64,000 nt of DNA from Aliidiomarina soli. Its GTDB lineage: Bacteria; Pseudomonadota; Gammaproteobacteria; Enterobacterales; Alteromonadaceae. This document shows positions 41,345-49,664 of this stretch, one piece after another (the stretch's first letter is position 1; each line of letters starts with the position of its first letter). The position numbers and the translations under genes are program-made. Below the pieces are notes generated by a model, which did no database searches, was not told the origin of the DNA, and saw nothing but the letters and a program-made list of their open reading frames with translations. The stretch covers positions 434,001-498,000 of the forward strand of contig NZ_PIPO01000003.1 of the NCBI RefSeq assembly GCF_003986975.1. Reading direction: 5' to 3'.

Positions 41345-43291
41345 ATGGACTTGAACAAGCTACCGATCCGAACGCTGTTGGTTATCTTCATGGCCATCGC
41401 GCTTACCGTTGTTACGCTCGCTGCAGCATTTGTAAATATCTCACAATTTTCCCGTTTCTATTACTCTCAGACCGAAACTGAACTGTTGCCAAACGCATTA
41501 GGGCGCTTGGGTGAAGAAGTACGCTCTGAAATTAACCGCCCGATCCTGTTGTCGACGGCGCTGTCGCAGAATAGTTTTTTGCATGAATGGACACGGCAGG
41601 CAGATACCAGCAGTTCACTGCATCAGCAGTCGGTGGATTTTCTGGCCAGCTATGGTGCGCAGAATGAAGCGGATGCTGTGTTCTGGGTGAGCGCACTGGA
41701 TCAGCGTTACTACACGCAGAATGGCTTTTTTAAAGAGATGTCTGCTCAGGACTCTCGTGATAGCTGGTTCTTCGACTTTATGAATAGTGATGAAAGCGTG
41801 CAGCTGAATATTGACCCCGACGAGCAAAGTGGCGCGCTGACGCTGTTTGTAAACACCCGGGTCGAGGACCCTGAAACGGGCCAGCCACTGGCGGCTGCAG
41901 GTCTGGGTTTTGATGTCACAGAGATTTCGCAGATGGTCGCCGAGCGTCAGCTTGGGGAGCGTGGCTATATCTTTCTGGTGGATCAGCAGAACCATGTGAT
42001 AGCTCACAGCGACAATGGGTTCATTGGTCGCGCGTTGGCCGATATTAGTGATTACCAGCCACTGGCAGAGTTTGTCGGGCAACAGGCTCAGGGATTTCGC
42101 CAGCAACGGGTCACCATTGGTGGCGAGGAGGTCTACGTTGGAGTCACCGATGTCGACGGCACCGGGTTAAACGTAGTCGGGATTTTTCCGGTCAGTGAAG
42201 TGTCCTCGGAGATCAATGCGGTGTCCGCCTGGGCATTACTGGTCAGCCTGCTACTGGCAGTCGGTTTTGTTGTTGCCAGCATCTTTTTTGCCAATAACCT
42301 GAGTAAAAAAATCCGTCGTGTGGGAGACCAGTTGTTATCAATGTCAGGTGACGGTGGCGACTTAACGGTACGGCTGGACGACTCAGCCAATAACGAACTG
42401 GGCCACCTGGCGAAAGGGTTTAATGCGATTATCGGTACCATCGGAAATATGGTGGAAAACATCAAAGAGTCGCAGGCACTGATGAAAAAAGACATTGATA
42501 CCATTGGTGACCTAACGGGCCGTACTGCCGATGCAACCAATGAGCAAGGTGAGCAAACGGATCAGGTGGCCACAGCAATCAATGAGATGGGTCAGACCGT
42601 GGCCGATATCTCGTCGATTGCGAATCGCACCGCGGACAATTCAGAATCGGCGTTGACTGAGGTTACCCAAACCAGTCAGAGCATGTCTGAGACCTCGACC
42701 GCCATGCACTCACTGAATGAGTTAATTAATAACACTCAGCAAACCATTGCTGAATTTGCCGCGCAAGCCGAGGCGATTGACGGTGTGGTTGAAGTTATCA
42801 ATAACATTTCCGAGCAGACCAATTTACTTGCGTTGAATGCTGCCATCGAAGCCGCACGAGCCGGTGAGCAGGGCAGAGGCTTCTCTGTGGTGGCGGATGA
42901 AGTCCGCACCCTGGCGCAACGTACCAAGACCTCCACCGCTGAAATTCAGGAACAGGTGGCGCAACTGCAGGCACTGGCGGCGAAATCGACCAAAGCGATA
43001 CAGCAAGGCAGCGAAGATACCGAGACGGTGACTCAGTTGACCGAGCGCTCAGCGCAGTCACTGAAACAGGTAGAGGCTGCTTTCCAGCAAATAAGTGATG
43101 GTAACCATCAGGTGGCGACCGCCACGGAAGAGCAGAGCAGTGTGGTTGAGCATGTCAATCAGTCTGCTCACGCCATTCGTGAAAGCGCGCTGGAAATTAA
43201 TGACAACCTCAAACAGCAGCGGGCATCAATGCGTCATCTTAGTGAGTTGGCGGACCATATGAACGCGCTGGTCAGTCAGTTTAAAGTATGA
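41345..43291 (+). CDS. methyl-accepting chemotaxis protein with periplasmic Cache domain
   Basis: A 648-residue chemoreceptor. First transmembrane helix about 12-32; periplasmic dCache-type sensor about 35-280 with [17 protein letters not shown] and [16 protein letters not shown]; second helix about 290-312; HAMP; then a cytoplasmic signalling domain whose hairpin tip carries [20 protein letters not shown]. No C-terminal CheR-binding pentapeptide is seen. The ligand is unknown; Cache sensors often bind amino or organic acids. Its stop overlaps the DUF2007 gene start (ATGA). Confidence 0.93.
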   Translation: MDLNKLPIRTLLVIFMAIALTVVTLAAAFVNISQFSRFYYSQTETELLPNALGRLGEEVRSEINRPILLSTALSQNSFLHEWTRQADTSSSLHQQSVDFLASYGAQNEADAVFWVSALDQRYYTQNGFFKEMSAQDSRDSWFFDFMNSDESVQLNIDPDEQSGALTLFVNTRVEDPETGQPLAAAGLGFDVTEISQMVAERQLGERGYIFLVDQQNHVIAHSDNGFIGRALADISDYQPLAEFVGQQAQGFRQQRVTIGGEEVYVGVTDVDGTGLNVVGIFPVSEVSSEINAVSAWALLVSLLLAVGFVVASIFFANNLSKKIRRVGDQLLSMSGDGGDLTVRLDDSANNELGHLAKGFNAIIGTIGNMVENIKESQALMKKDIDTIGDLTGRTADATNEQGEQTDQVATAINEMGQTVADISSIANRTADNSESALTEVTQTSQSMSETSTAMHSLNELINNTQQTIAEFAAQAEAIDGVVEVINNISEQTNLLALNAAIEAARAGEQGRGFSVVADEVRTLAQRTKTSTAEIQEQVAQLQALAAKSTKAIQQGSEDTETVTQLTERSAQSLKQVEAAFQQISDGNHQVATATEEQSSVVEHVNQSAHAIRESALEINDNLKQQRASMRHLSELADHMNALVSQFKV

Positions 43292-43620
43292 TGAAAGTTC
43301 AGAGTAACTGGGTTAAAGCCTATAGCGCGGGCAATCCCATGGAAGCCGAGCTTTTGGTGGGGTTGCTGCATCGCCAGGGGATCCGCGCAGGCCTGCGTAG
43401 CCAGGGACTGATGGGCGGCATTGGCGAGTTGCCGATGGATGCGTTGTACACCCCAGTCTGGGTGCCTGCTGAGTCGCTCGTGGAGGCCAAGCAGGTACTC
43501 ACTGCCTATGAAGCGCAAAGCGGTGATGAATGGCGGTGCCAGAACTGTGCTGAAGTCAACGGCAGCAGCTTTGAATTGTGCTGGCAATGCGGCGAGCCGC
43601 CAGCTGAATCTACAGGATAG
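43288..43620 (+). CDS. DUF2007 domain protein with C-terminal zinc ribbon
   Basis: A 110-residue protein: an N-terminal DUF2007 (putative signal-transducing, P-II-like fold) domain with [22 protein letters not shown] and [15 protein letters not shown], then a short zinc-ribbon [20 protein letters not shown] with two CxxC pairs. It is translationally coupled to the chemoreceptor (ATGA). Function unknown. The 170 bases after it contain no gene. Confidence 0.8.
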   Translation: MMKVQSNWVKAYSAGNPMEAELLVGLLHRQGIRAGLRSQGLMGGIGELPMDALYTPVWVPAESLVEAKQVLTAYEAQSGDEWRCQNCAEVNGSSFELCWQCGEPPAESTG

Positions 43621-43790
43621 GAGCCCTCTTATTCTCTGCATATGACTTCATTTGACCAAGCGCAAGATCCAGAGGGGCTGTGTCCGCTAGAATAGCTTTC
43701 ATCCTATCAGGCGAGTTGTCATCAGTGTGTCGTCAACGTACTCTAGGCTACTGAACAGGGTATTAAAATTAGAACTACGAGGGATCTTGT

Positions 43791-45320
43791 TTGCCTTTTC
43801 TTAAGGACTTTTATCACGCTGTCGTCCACGCGTTACGCAACCTGTTACCTATTGTCATCGTGGTGGCTGTATTCCAGGCGTTGGTGTTGCAACAGATGCC
43901 GGATGGGCTGGCAAGTATGGCGCTCGGTTTGCTTATTGTTGCCTTTGGCGTTGCGCTATTTTTGCAGGGACTGGAGCTCAGCATCTTCCCGGTAGGAAAA
44001 AGCCTCTCTAACCAATTTGCGCGGCGCGGCTCGCTGCCAATCTTACTGCTGTTTGGTTTTGCCATTGGCTTTTCTGCAGTGATTGCAGAACCCGCTTTAA
44101 TTGCCGTTGCAGAACAGGCCCAGACCATTAGCGAAGGACGCATCGATGCATTGACGCTGCGTTTACTGGTCGCTACCTCGGTCGGCCTGGTGGTCGCACT
44201 CGGTGTGTTACGCACCTTGATGGGATGGCCCATTCACTGGATCATGATCATCGGTTATATGGTGGTTGTGGCGGTGACCTATTTTGCCCCGGAAGAGATT
44301 GTCGGCTTAGCCTATGACTCTGGTGGCGTAACCACTAATATTGTCACGGTTCCGCTAATAGCGGCTTTGGGTATTGGCCTGGCGGCATCGATCCGGGGTC
44401 GCAACCCGTTAATGGACGGTTTTGGCCTGGTCGCGATGGCGGTGATGGTGCCGATGATCAGCGTGCAGGTTTACGGGATTCTGGTCTACGCCGGGGGCGC
44501 GGAAACAGCAGAACTGGTGATTGAGCAGGAAACCGGGAAAACCGGTGGTGCGGTGCAAATGCTACTGGACCTGGCATATATGGTTCGTGACGTCTTGCCG
44601 ATTATTCTGACCGTACTGTTCTTTCAGTACATCGTGCTCAAGCGAAAACTGAATAATCCGCGCGTGGTTGCACTTGGCTTTGGGCTGGTTATCCTTGGTT
44701 TGTATGCCTTTGTGGTCGGACTCAAGCTGGGCCTGTTCCCAATTGGAACCAGCATGGCTGAGCAGCTGATAGGGCTCGGGGCGATCCACTTTGTGTACCT
44801 GTTTGCCTTCGCTATCGGCTTCGCCACAACCATGGCTGAACCCGCCTTAATCGCGATAGGGCAACAGGCAGAAGAGGCCGCGCAAGGCCGGGTCAATGGC
44901 AACGCGATTCGGATTCTGGTAGCGATAGGTGTGGCTATCGGCATCACCATTGGTGTACACCGGATCATCAGCGGTGACTCGATTCATTATTATATTATGG
45001 GCGGCTACACGCTGGTGATTGTGCTGACAATCCTCGCTCCGCGCTACATTGTAGCCCTGGCCTACGACTTAGGCGGCGTCACCACCTCGGAAGTTACAGT
45101 ACCGCTGGTAACCGCGCTTGGCATCGGTCTGGCGACCCATATCGAAGGACGTAATATACTGATTGATGGCTTTGGTTTAATTGCCTTCGCCTCAATTTTT
45201 CCGATTGTAACCGTGATGACGTACGCCATCGTGGCAGACTTTATCGCGCGCCGAAAAGACATAGCTCGAAACGACGCAGTTGAATCAACAAATGACCAAA
45301 CGAAAGAGGGAAGTGCATGA
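43791..45320 (+). CDS. DUF1538 polytopic membrane protein, two repeats
   Basis: A 509-residue protein made of two related halves (about 1-245 and 255-500), each with the motifs AEPALIA, GGVTT followed by VPL, and ALGIGLA. Start TTG 43791 with GAGGGAT upstream. DUF1538 proteins are uncharacterised and look like transporters with an internal repeat. The P-II-like gene overlaps its stop (ATGA) and a CBS-domain gene follows. I infer a nucleotide- or metabolite-regulated transporter, by analogy with SbtA/SbtB-type pairs; the substrate is not known. Confidence 0.82.
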   Translation: MPFLKDFYHAVVHALRNLLPIVIVVAVFQALVLQQMPDGLASMALGLLIVAFGVALFLQGLELSIFPVGKSLSNQFARRGSLPILLLFGFAIGFSAVIAEPALIAVAEQAQTISEGRIDALTLRLLVATSVGLVVALGVLRTLMGWPIHWIMIIGYMVVVAVTYFAPEEIVGLAYDSGGVTTNIVTVPLIAALGIGLAASIRGRNPLMDGFGLVAMAVMVPMISVQVYGILVYAGGAETAELVIEQETGKTGGAVQMLLDLAYMVRDVLPIILTVLFFQYIVLKRKLNNPRVVALGFGLVILGLYAFVVGLKLGLFPIGTSMAEQLIGLGAIHFVYLFAFAIGFATTMAEPALIAIGQQAEEAAQGRVNGNAIRILVAIGVAIGITIGVHRIISGDSIHYYIMGGYTLVIVLTILAPRYIVALAYDLGGVTTSEVTVPLVTALGIGLATHIEGRNILIDGFGLIAFASIFPIVTVMTYAIVADFIARRKDIARNDAVESTNDQTKEGSA

Positions 45321-45670
45321 AGTTTTCAGTATTGGTGGCTATCGTGCCGGAAGAACTAGAACAGGAATCCATTGATGCCGCGCGTGAACACGGCGCAGGC
45401 GGCATTACCGTGATGTCAGCCAGAGGTATCAGCAATACGGTTAAGAAAACGTTCTTTGGCCTGACCTATGACGGCAGTCAAAGTGTGCTGGTGATGGTAC
45501 TGGAGAAAAGCCTCTCCCTTGATGTGCTGAAGTCGTTGCAGAGCATCGTCAACCCGCCGGATAAGGATGACTCCAAAGGGCTGGTGTTCACGCTTGGCCT
45601 TGAGCACCTGGCGGGCATCGATATGACGCAGGTCGAGAAATTTGAACAACACGTAAAACAAACACTGTAA
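45317..45670 (+). CDS. P-II-like small regulatory protein
   Basis: 117 residues with a P-II-like ferredoxin fold pattern (FSVLVAIVPEELEQESIDAAREHGAGGITVMSARG) and a T-loop-like region around SNTVKKTFFGLTYDGSQS. The uridylylated Tyr and standard GlnB signature are absent, so it is not GlnB/GlnK. It overlaps the DUF1538 stop and probably gates that protein according to a bound nucleotide or metabolite (inference). Confidence 0.75.
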   Translation: MKFSVLVAIVPEELEQESIDAAREHGAGGITVMSARGISNTVKKTFFGLTYDGSQSVLVMVLEKSLSLDVLKSLQSIVNPPDKDDSKGLVFTLGLEHLAGIDMTQVEKFEQHVKQTL

Positions 45671-45694
45671 CTTTAATTCGCAGGGTACAAACTA

Positions 45695-46117
45695 GTGAAC
45701 GATTCCAACGAAACCAGAAAGGCAATTGCAATGCAAGTACGTGACGTAATGGTAAAAGACGTGGTCTGTGTCTCGCCTTTCGCCACCATCCGCGAGGCGC
45801 TGAGCCTGATGAAACGGCATGACCTTAAATCATTGGTGGTCGACAAGCGAGCTGATCATGATGCCTTTGGATTGATTACTTACACCAACATCATGAAAAC
45901 CATCATCGCCGAAGAAGGCGATATCGACTTGCTCAACGTCTACGATGTCTGCGCCAAACCTGCGCTGTCAGTCGGCAAAAGCCTTGCTGTTAAGCATGTT
46001 GCCGCGATGATGACTGAGCATCGGGTTAAACGCCTGGTGGTTCTTGACGACAACGACCTAGTCGGCTTTATCGCCATGGACGATATTATGGATATTCTGC
46101 TTGCCAGCATAGATTAA
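45695..46117 (+). CDS. tandem CBS domain protein
   Basis: 140 residues from GTG 45695 (or 128 from ATG 45731). Two CBS repeats: VRDVMVKDVVCVSPFATIREALSLM and, in the second half, GKSLAVKHVAAMMTEHRVKRLVVLDDNDLVGFIAMDDIM. CBS pairs bind adenosine nucleotides. It is third in the DUF1538 / P-II-like cluster and possibly an energy-state sensor for it. Confidence 0.85.
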   Translation: MNDSNETRKAIAMQVRDVMVKDVVCVSPFATIREALSLMKRHDLKSLVVDKRADHDAFGLITYTNIMKTIIAEEGDIDLLNVYDVCAKPALSVGKSLAVKHVAAMMTEHRVKRLVVLDDNDLVGFIAMDDIMDILLASID

Positions 46118-46262
46118 ACTTTGCGACCCGTTGCTTAATAGTTAACCTGTTGAAAAATAGGCTTATTTGCTTAAGCCTAGGACAGAAACTACGAATAATT
46201 AGGCACTTGTCGTAAAAGCGTCTGAAAAACGCGCAATCAGTTCGTTTTATTGCAAAAGACTG

Positions 46263-46291
46263 TTTACAGACCAGCAAGATGGTGGCAGAAT
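46263..46291 (+). promoter_or_regulatory. putative promoter of tRNA-Cys/tRNA-Leu
   Basis: TTTACA, 17 bases, CAGAAT, then a G/C-rich discriminator (TGCGCCC) typical of stringently controlled stable RNA. It lies about 40 bases before tRNA-Cys, so these two tRNAs have their own promoter apart from tRNA-Gly. Confidence 0.5.
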
Positions 46292-46329
46292 TGCGCCCAG
46301 CACTGGCACAGAGCCAGTCGAGCTTAACT

Positions 46330-46403
46330 GGCGGGTTGGCAGAATGGCTATGCAGCGGATTGCAAATCCGTGGATCTCGGTTCGACTCCGGGACCCGCCT
46401 CCA
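46330..46403 (+). tRNA. cysT: tRNA-Cys (anticodon GCA)
   Basis: 74 bases with an encoded CCA, acceptor GGCGGGT / ACCCGCC, anticodon loop ATTGCAAAT (GCA) and T loop GGTTCGACTCC. Confidence 0.97.
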
Positions 46404-46456
46404 TTAAGTTGTTAGCCTTCTCAGGCAAGCAACAAAGCTCTATTCCATAAAGTGTC

Positions 46457-46543
46457 GCCCGGGTGGTGAAATTGGTAGACACAAGGGATTTAAAATCCCT
46501 CGCTCGTAAGAGCGTGCCGGTTCAAGTCCGGCCCCGGGCACCA
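46457..46543 (+). tRNA. leuZ: tRNA-Leu (anticodon TAA)
   Basis: 87 bases with an encoded CCA, acceptor GCCCGGG / CCCGGGC, anticodon loop TTTAAAA (TAA), long variable arm CGCTCGTAAGAGCG and T loop GGTTCAAGTCC. The accessory island begins right after its 3' end, a classic integration position. Confidence 0.97.
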
Positions 46544-46587
46544 TTAACTTATCAATGATAGTCCTCACTAACTATTTGCCTTCGTAG

Positions 46588-46616
46588 AAGTTCTGTAGAA
46601 GATATCTGTAGAAGAT
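46588..46616. repeat. short tandem repeat at island edge
   Basis: TGTAGAAGAT occurs twice in tandem, separated by ATC. Within it the 17-mer at 46588-46604 reappears inverted at 15609-15625. It may mark old recombination or be fortuitous. Confidence 0.4.
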
Positions 46617-46680
46617 GGCATTCTTTTTTCTGTATTAATCGATAAGATAAAGCGACCTTTTTTACTAGAGCGAGAGCCGC

Positions 46681-47436
46681 TTGCCCACTAGCCAACAAAT
46701 CAAATCTGCTTTAGCACCAGCTCAACTCGCTGCTAACTATTTCACTCACCCACTGTTTATCCAGAACGATAAAGGCGTCCGGCAGCTGCTTGCGTCGGGG
46801 ATAATTTTGCGCTTTGAGCGAGCTTACTATCTAATTACCGCTTCTCATGCTTTAAAGCAGGCTGTCAGCCACGGCCACAGCCTCGAGATAGCAGGGCATA
46901 GCAGCTATTTAAACGTTGCTGGTCGCTATGTTACCTCAGAAGCTCTTAAGGGCTCGGATCATTTTGATATTGCCTTCATTGAACTAACTAGCGATTTTAT
47001 TATTAAAAATAAATTGGCATATTTGTGTTCAGAGCAATGTGAGCAATGGGAGTCCTTAAACAGTGTAGCGTTGGCTTTCATTCATGGCTTCCCGATTTCG
47101 AGGAATCGAAAGCCTAATGCTTTCAATGGAGGAGGACCCTTGCGGATTTCGGGGTTTGGCTACGCTGGAAAGCTATTAGACAAAGAAGTGTTATTCAAAC
47201 AGTTTAATAAAGACATCACAATGCATTCGTGCCTATCCTACGGAAATAATCCAGATAAAAACAAGCCGCTAAAACCTCGTGGACTTAGCGGTGGGGGTCT
47301 TTGGTTAATGCCTGACTGGGACAAACCAAATGAAATTTGGTTAGACTCTATTGTGATAGAGTACCATGACTCAAAGAGGGTGGTTTTCGGAACAAAATTG
47401 TCTCGTGTTCTACATTTTATAAAAGACAAAATATAA
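46681..47436 (+). CDS. trypsin-like serine protease, cytoplasmic
   Basis: 251 residues, TTG start. The chymotrypsin-fold triad is visible: His56 in ITASHAL, Asp96 in FDIAFIEL and Ser203 in GLSGGGLW. There is no signal peptide, so it probably acts in the cytoplasm, as in bacterial conflict systems rather than secreted proteases. It is the first gene after tRNA-Leu and converges on an integrase remnant. It has no partner gene on its strand; its partners may have been lost in the rearrangement next to the IS element. Confidence 0.72.
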   Translation: MPTSQQIKSALAPAQLAANYFTHPLFIQNDKGVRQLLASGIILRFERAYYLITASHALKQAVSHGHSLEIAGHSSYLNVAGRYVTSEALKGSDHFDIAFIELTSDFIIKNKLAYLCSEQCEQWESLNSVALAFIHGFPISRNRKPNAFNGGGPLRISGFGYAGKLLDKEVLFKQFNKDITMHSCLSYGNNPDKNKPLKPRGLSGGGLWLMPDWDKPNEIWLDSIVIEYHDSKRVVFGTKLSRVLHFIKDKI

Positions 47437-47445
47437 CCCTTTAGC

Positions 47446-47974
47446 TTATGTTTTAGTTTTTGCGTTGTTAGTAATTAAGCTTTTTAAGTTGTTGGCATCT
47501 ACTGTCGGCACCACCTCAACCTTTCGGTCATACCTAGCAGCCTGTCCAGGCGTTTTATGTCCACTAATCCGCTGCTTGTCATGCAAGGTCCCCTCAACGT
47601 CACTAATTCCTTTAGCCTTCAAGTCATGAAAAGTGAAATCAAGCGGGTAGCCGGTCTGCTCACGAGCTGCAGCTCTGGCAGCTGACCAGCGGGTGCGGAA
47701 TCCGTCGGCCGTGTAATGGCCACCATCAGGCTTACTGATCACATACGCTGACACGACCTTCTGATTGGTCACTAATGTTTGTGATAGCTTAATTGCAGCA
47801 CGCAGGCGAGGGGACCAGGCTTTGATCTGAGCTTTACCGGTTTTGCCTTGTTTAATGTAAATTCCTTCTTCAAGAATCTGGTCTTTGCGCATGCCAAGTA
47901 CGTCCGAGAACCGGGCGCAGCAGAGGTATGCAATCTCCATGGCGACGCGCACTACTGGTGGCGCGACGGCATAC
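47446..47974 (-). pseudogene. tyrosine recombinase, C-terminal fragment
   Basis: The catalytic half of a phage-type integrase: Arg in ARFSDVL, a TFHDLKAKG motif (HxLK in place of HxLR), GHKT and the nucleophile Tyr in ARYDRK. The N-terminal arm and core-binding parts are missing because the IS3 element begins at 47975; the first residues of the open frame come from the IS end. The sequence on the other side of the IS does not restore it. Confidence 0.85.
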
Positions 47975-47984
47975 TGAATCGCCA

Positions 47985-48902
47985 CTAGTTCACTAGACAC
48001 TCAGTAGCCACTTTTTCAAATCGTTTTTCATACTCTACTGGCGATAGCTGATCATTAAAACCATGGCGGCGTTTTACGTTGTAGAACATCTCGATGTAGT
48101 CGAAGATATCGCGCCTGGCATCATCCCGGTTTGAGTACACTTTTCGTTTAATTCGCTCTCGTTTCAGCAGCTGGAAGAAGCTCTCAGCCACCGCATTGTC
48201 GTGACAGTTGCCGCGACGGCTCATACTACCTTCCAGGTTGTTGCTTTTAAGGAATGTGCTCCAATCGTGGCTGGTGTATTGGCTGCCTTGATCAGAGTGG
48301 ACCGTGACTGTTTCTTTAGGGTTTCGTCGCCACACAGCCATCAGCAATGCGTCTAACACGAGCTCTTTGGTCATACGCTGTTGCATTGACCAGCCGATGA
48401 CGCGCGTTGAGAACAAGTCGACCACCACCGCCAGATACAGCCAGCCTTCGTGAGTTCTGATATACGTGACATCAGTTACCCAGGCCTGATCAGGCTTGTC
48501 GGTGCTGAACTCCCGGTTAAGCTTATTCGGCGATACGACATGCACATCACCTCCACGATGGCGCGGCTTGTTGTACCCGACCTGCGCCTTGATTTTATTG
48601 AGTTTCATCAGGCGATGAACGCGGTTAATCCCAATGGTTTCGCCGTATTCACGCATGTCGCTGTATATTTTGCGGTAGCCATAGACACCGCCTGATTCAA
48701 GCCAGAATTGCTTAATCAGGCCGGCTTGACGTATGTCACGCTTCTGACGCTTTGAACGAGGATTCTTAAGCCATGCATAGAACCCACTCGGATTTACTTC
48801 CAGAAGTCGGCACAGCTTGCGTACTGGCCAGCAGTCCTTGTGCTCTTTGATAAAGGCGTACCTTAGTCGGACTGCTTCGCGAAGTACGCCGCGGCTTTTT
48901 TT
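47985..48902 (-). CDS. IS3-family transposase OrfB (DDE)
   Basis: About 305 codons in the -1 frame relative to orfA, entered at the A7 run at 48896-48902. It starts KKSRGVLREAVRLRYAF, continues through an HTH_21-type region (GGVYGYRKIYSDMREYG) and has the rve catalytic core with TDVTYI, HSDQGSQY and NAVAESFF supplying the D, D and E residues. It is intact to a stop inside the left inverted repeat. The ATG at 48656 is internal and not the real start. Confidence 0.9.
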   Translation of the reverse strand, partial: KKSRGVLREAVRLRYAFIKEHKDCWPVRKLCRLLEVNPSGFYAWLKNPRSKRQKRDIRQAGLIKQFWLESGGVYGYRKIYSDMREYGETIGINRVHRLMKLNKIKAQVGYNKPRHRGGDVHVVSPNKLNREFSTDKPDQAWVTDVTYIRTHEGWLYLAVVVDLFSTRVIGWSMQQRMTKELVLDALLMAVWRRNPKETVTVHSDQGSQYTSHDWSTFLKSNNLEGSMSRRGNCHDNAVAESFFQLLKRERIKRKVYSNRDDARRDIFDYIEMFYNVKRRHGFNDQLSPVEYEKRFEKVATECLVN

Positions 48903-49141
48903 AGAATGTCACGCTCTTCTGTGACGCGCTGGAGCTCTTTGCGTAGTCGCTTCAGCTCGGACTGCTCTTCATTACGGCTCTTATTTGCCTCAGCATCCGG
49001 GCCAAACTTCTTAACCCAGGCATAAAGGCTGTGAGTTGAAACATCCAGCCGCTTGGAAACATCAGCAACCGAATGACCTCGGTCGGTGATCTGGCGGACT
49101 GCTTCAATTTTAAATTCATCGGGGTATCGTTTGTTGGTCAT
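48863..49141 (-). CDS. IS3-family transposase OrfA
   Basis: 92 residues from ATG 49139-49141 (GAGGTG upstream). Helix-turn-helix: RYPDEFKIEAVRQITDRGHSVADVSKRLDVS; then a leucine-zipper-like helix ending ERDILKKAAAYF. Near its end the heptamer A AAA AAA, followed by G, allows frameshifting into OrfB. Confidence 0.92.
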   Translation of the reverse strand: MTNKRYPDEFKIEAVRQITDRGHSVADVSKRLDVSTHSLYAWVKKFGPDAEANKSRNEEQSELKRLRKELQRVTEERDILKKAAAYFAKQSD

Positions 49142-49204
49142 AAGCACCTCTTTATATGCCATTATCTATGGCTACGAGGTGTCTAGCAAATCAGTGGCGA
49201 TTCA

Positions 49205-49321
49205 TGTCGTAAGTTGCTGACTAGCATAGGAATATCAGACCATGTTGCTGAGCGGTGCTTAAACCAAGGGCTCAAGAGTTTGAAAGGGATTTATGGTCGG
49301 CATGACTACTTTGATGATTAA
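49205..49321 (+). pseudogene. P4-type integrase, C-terminal fragment
   Basis: 38 codons open from the IS end to TAA 49319-49321. They include VAERCLNQGLKSLKGIYGRHDYFDD, which matches the last part of P4-like tyrosine recombinases with the catalytic Tyr in GIYGRHDY. It is on the plus strand, opposite to the integrase remnant on the other side of the IS, so the two are not halves of one gene. Confidence 0.75.
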
Positions 49322-49664
49322 AGGAAATCTTAGCTAAGTTGGCTAATGCTTTGACAGTTTTTATGAAAATAGAATTTCAGAACCCTTAATAGGTAGCTAG
49401 TCATAATAACGCTACCTACCAGGCGTAACTAATTATAATCCTTTACTAAAGCTGGATGGTTTAGGATTTGCCAAGCGGACAGGTTACTATTGCTAACGCA
49501 ACCCGAACAGTAATACCTAATATTTAAACACAGGAAGCATCAAGACGCTTGTGTTATGTGTAGGCCCTAGATGGGAACCCAATGAACTAGATAACACTAA
49601 AAGACATCAATATATTCATTCTAGAGAGTATTCTCCTTGCAAGGAGGCAGATTGAAAAAAATAA
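49322..49664. other. non-coding stretch
   Basis: 343 AT-rich bases between the integrase remnant and the end of the defence-type operon. I see no ORF, tRNA or clear hairpin. A short GCAAGGAGGCAG near 49638 resembles a ribosome site but has no reading frame after it. Confidence 0.5.

Larger units (their letters stand above)
47975..49204 (-). mobile_element. IS3-family insertion sequence, apparently complete
   Basis: 1230 bases. The terminal inverted repeats match at about 28 of 35 positions: left begins TGAATCGCCACT, and the right end is the inverse, AGTGGCGATTCA; internal CTAGACAC is shared. It carries orfA and orfB in -1 frameshift arrangement. The three bases outside each end (TAC left, TGT right) do not match, so no target-site duplication is visible. 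It lies between remnants of two different integrases. Confidence 0.9.

Noticed and set aside
42798-43061. 87-codon minus-strand frame in the chemoreceptor gene
   Set aside because: Shadow of the highly conserved signalling domain.
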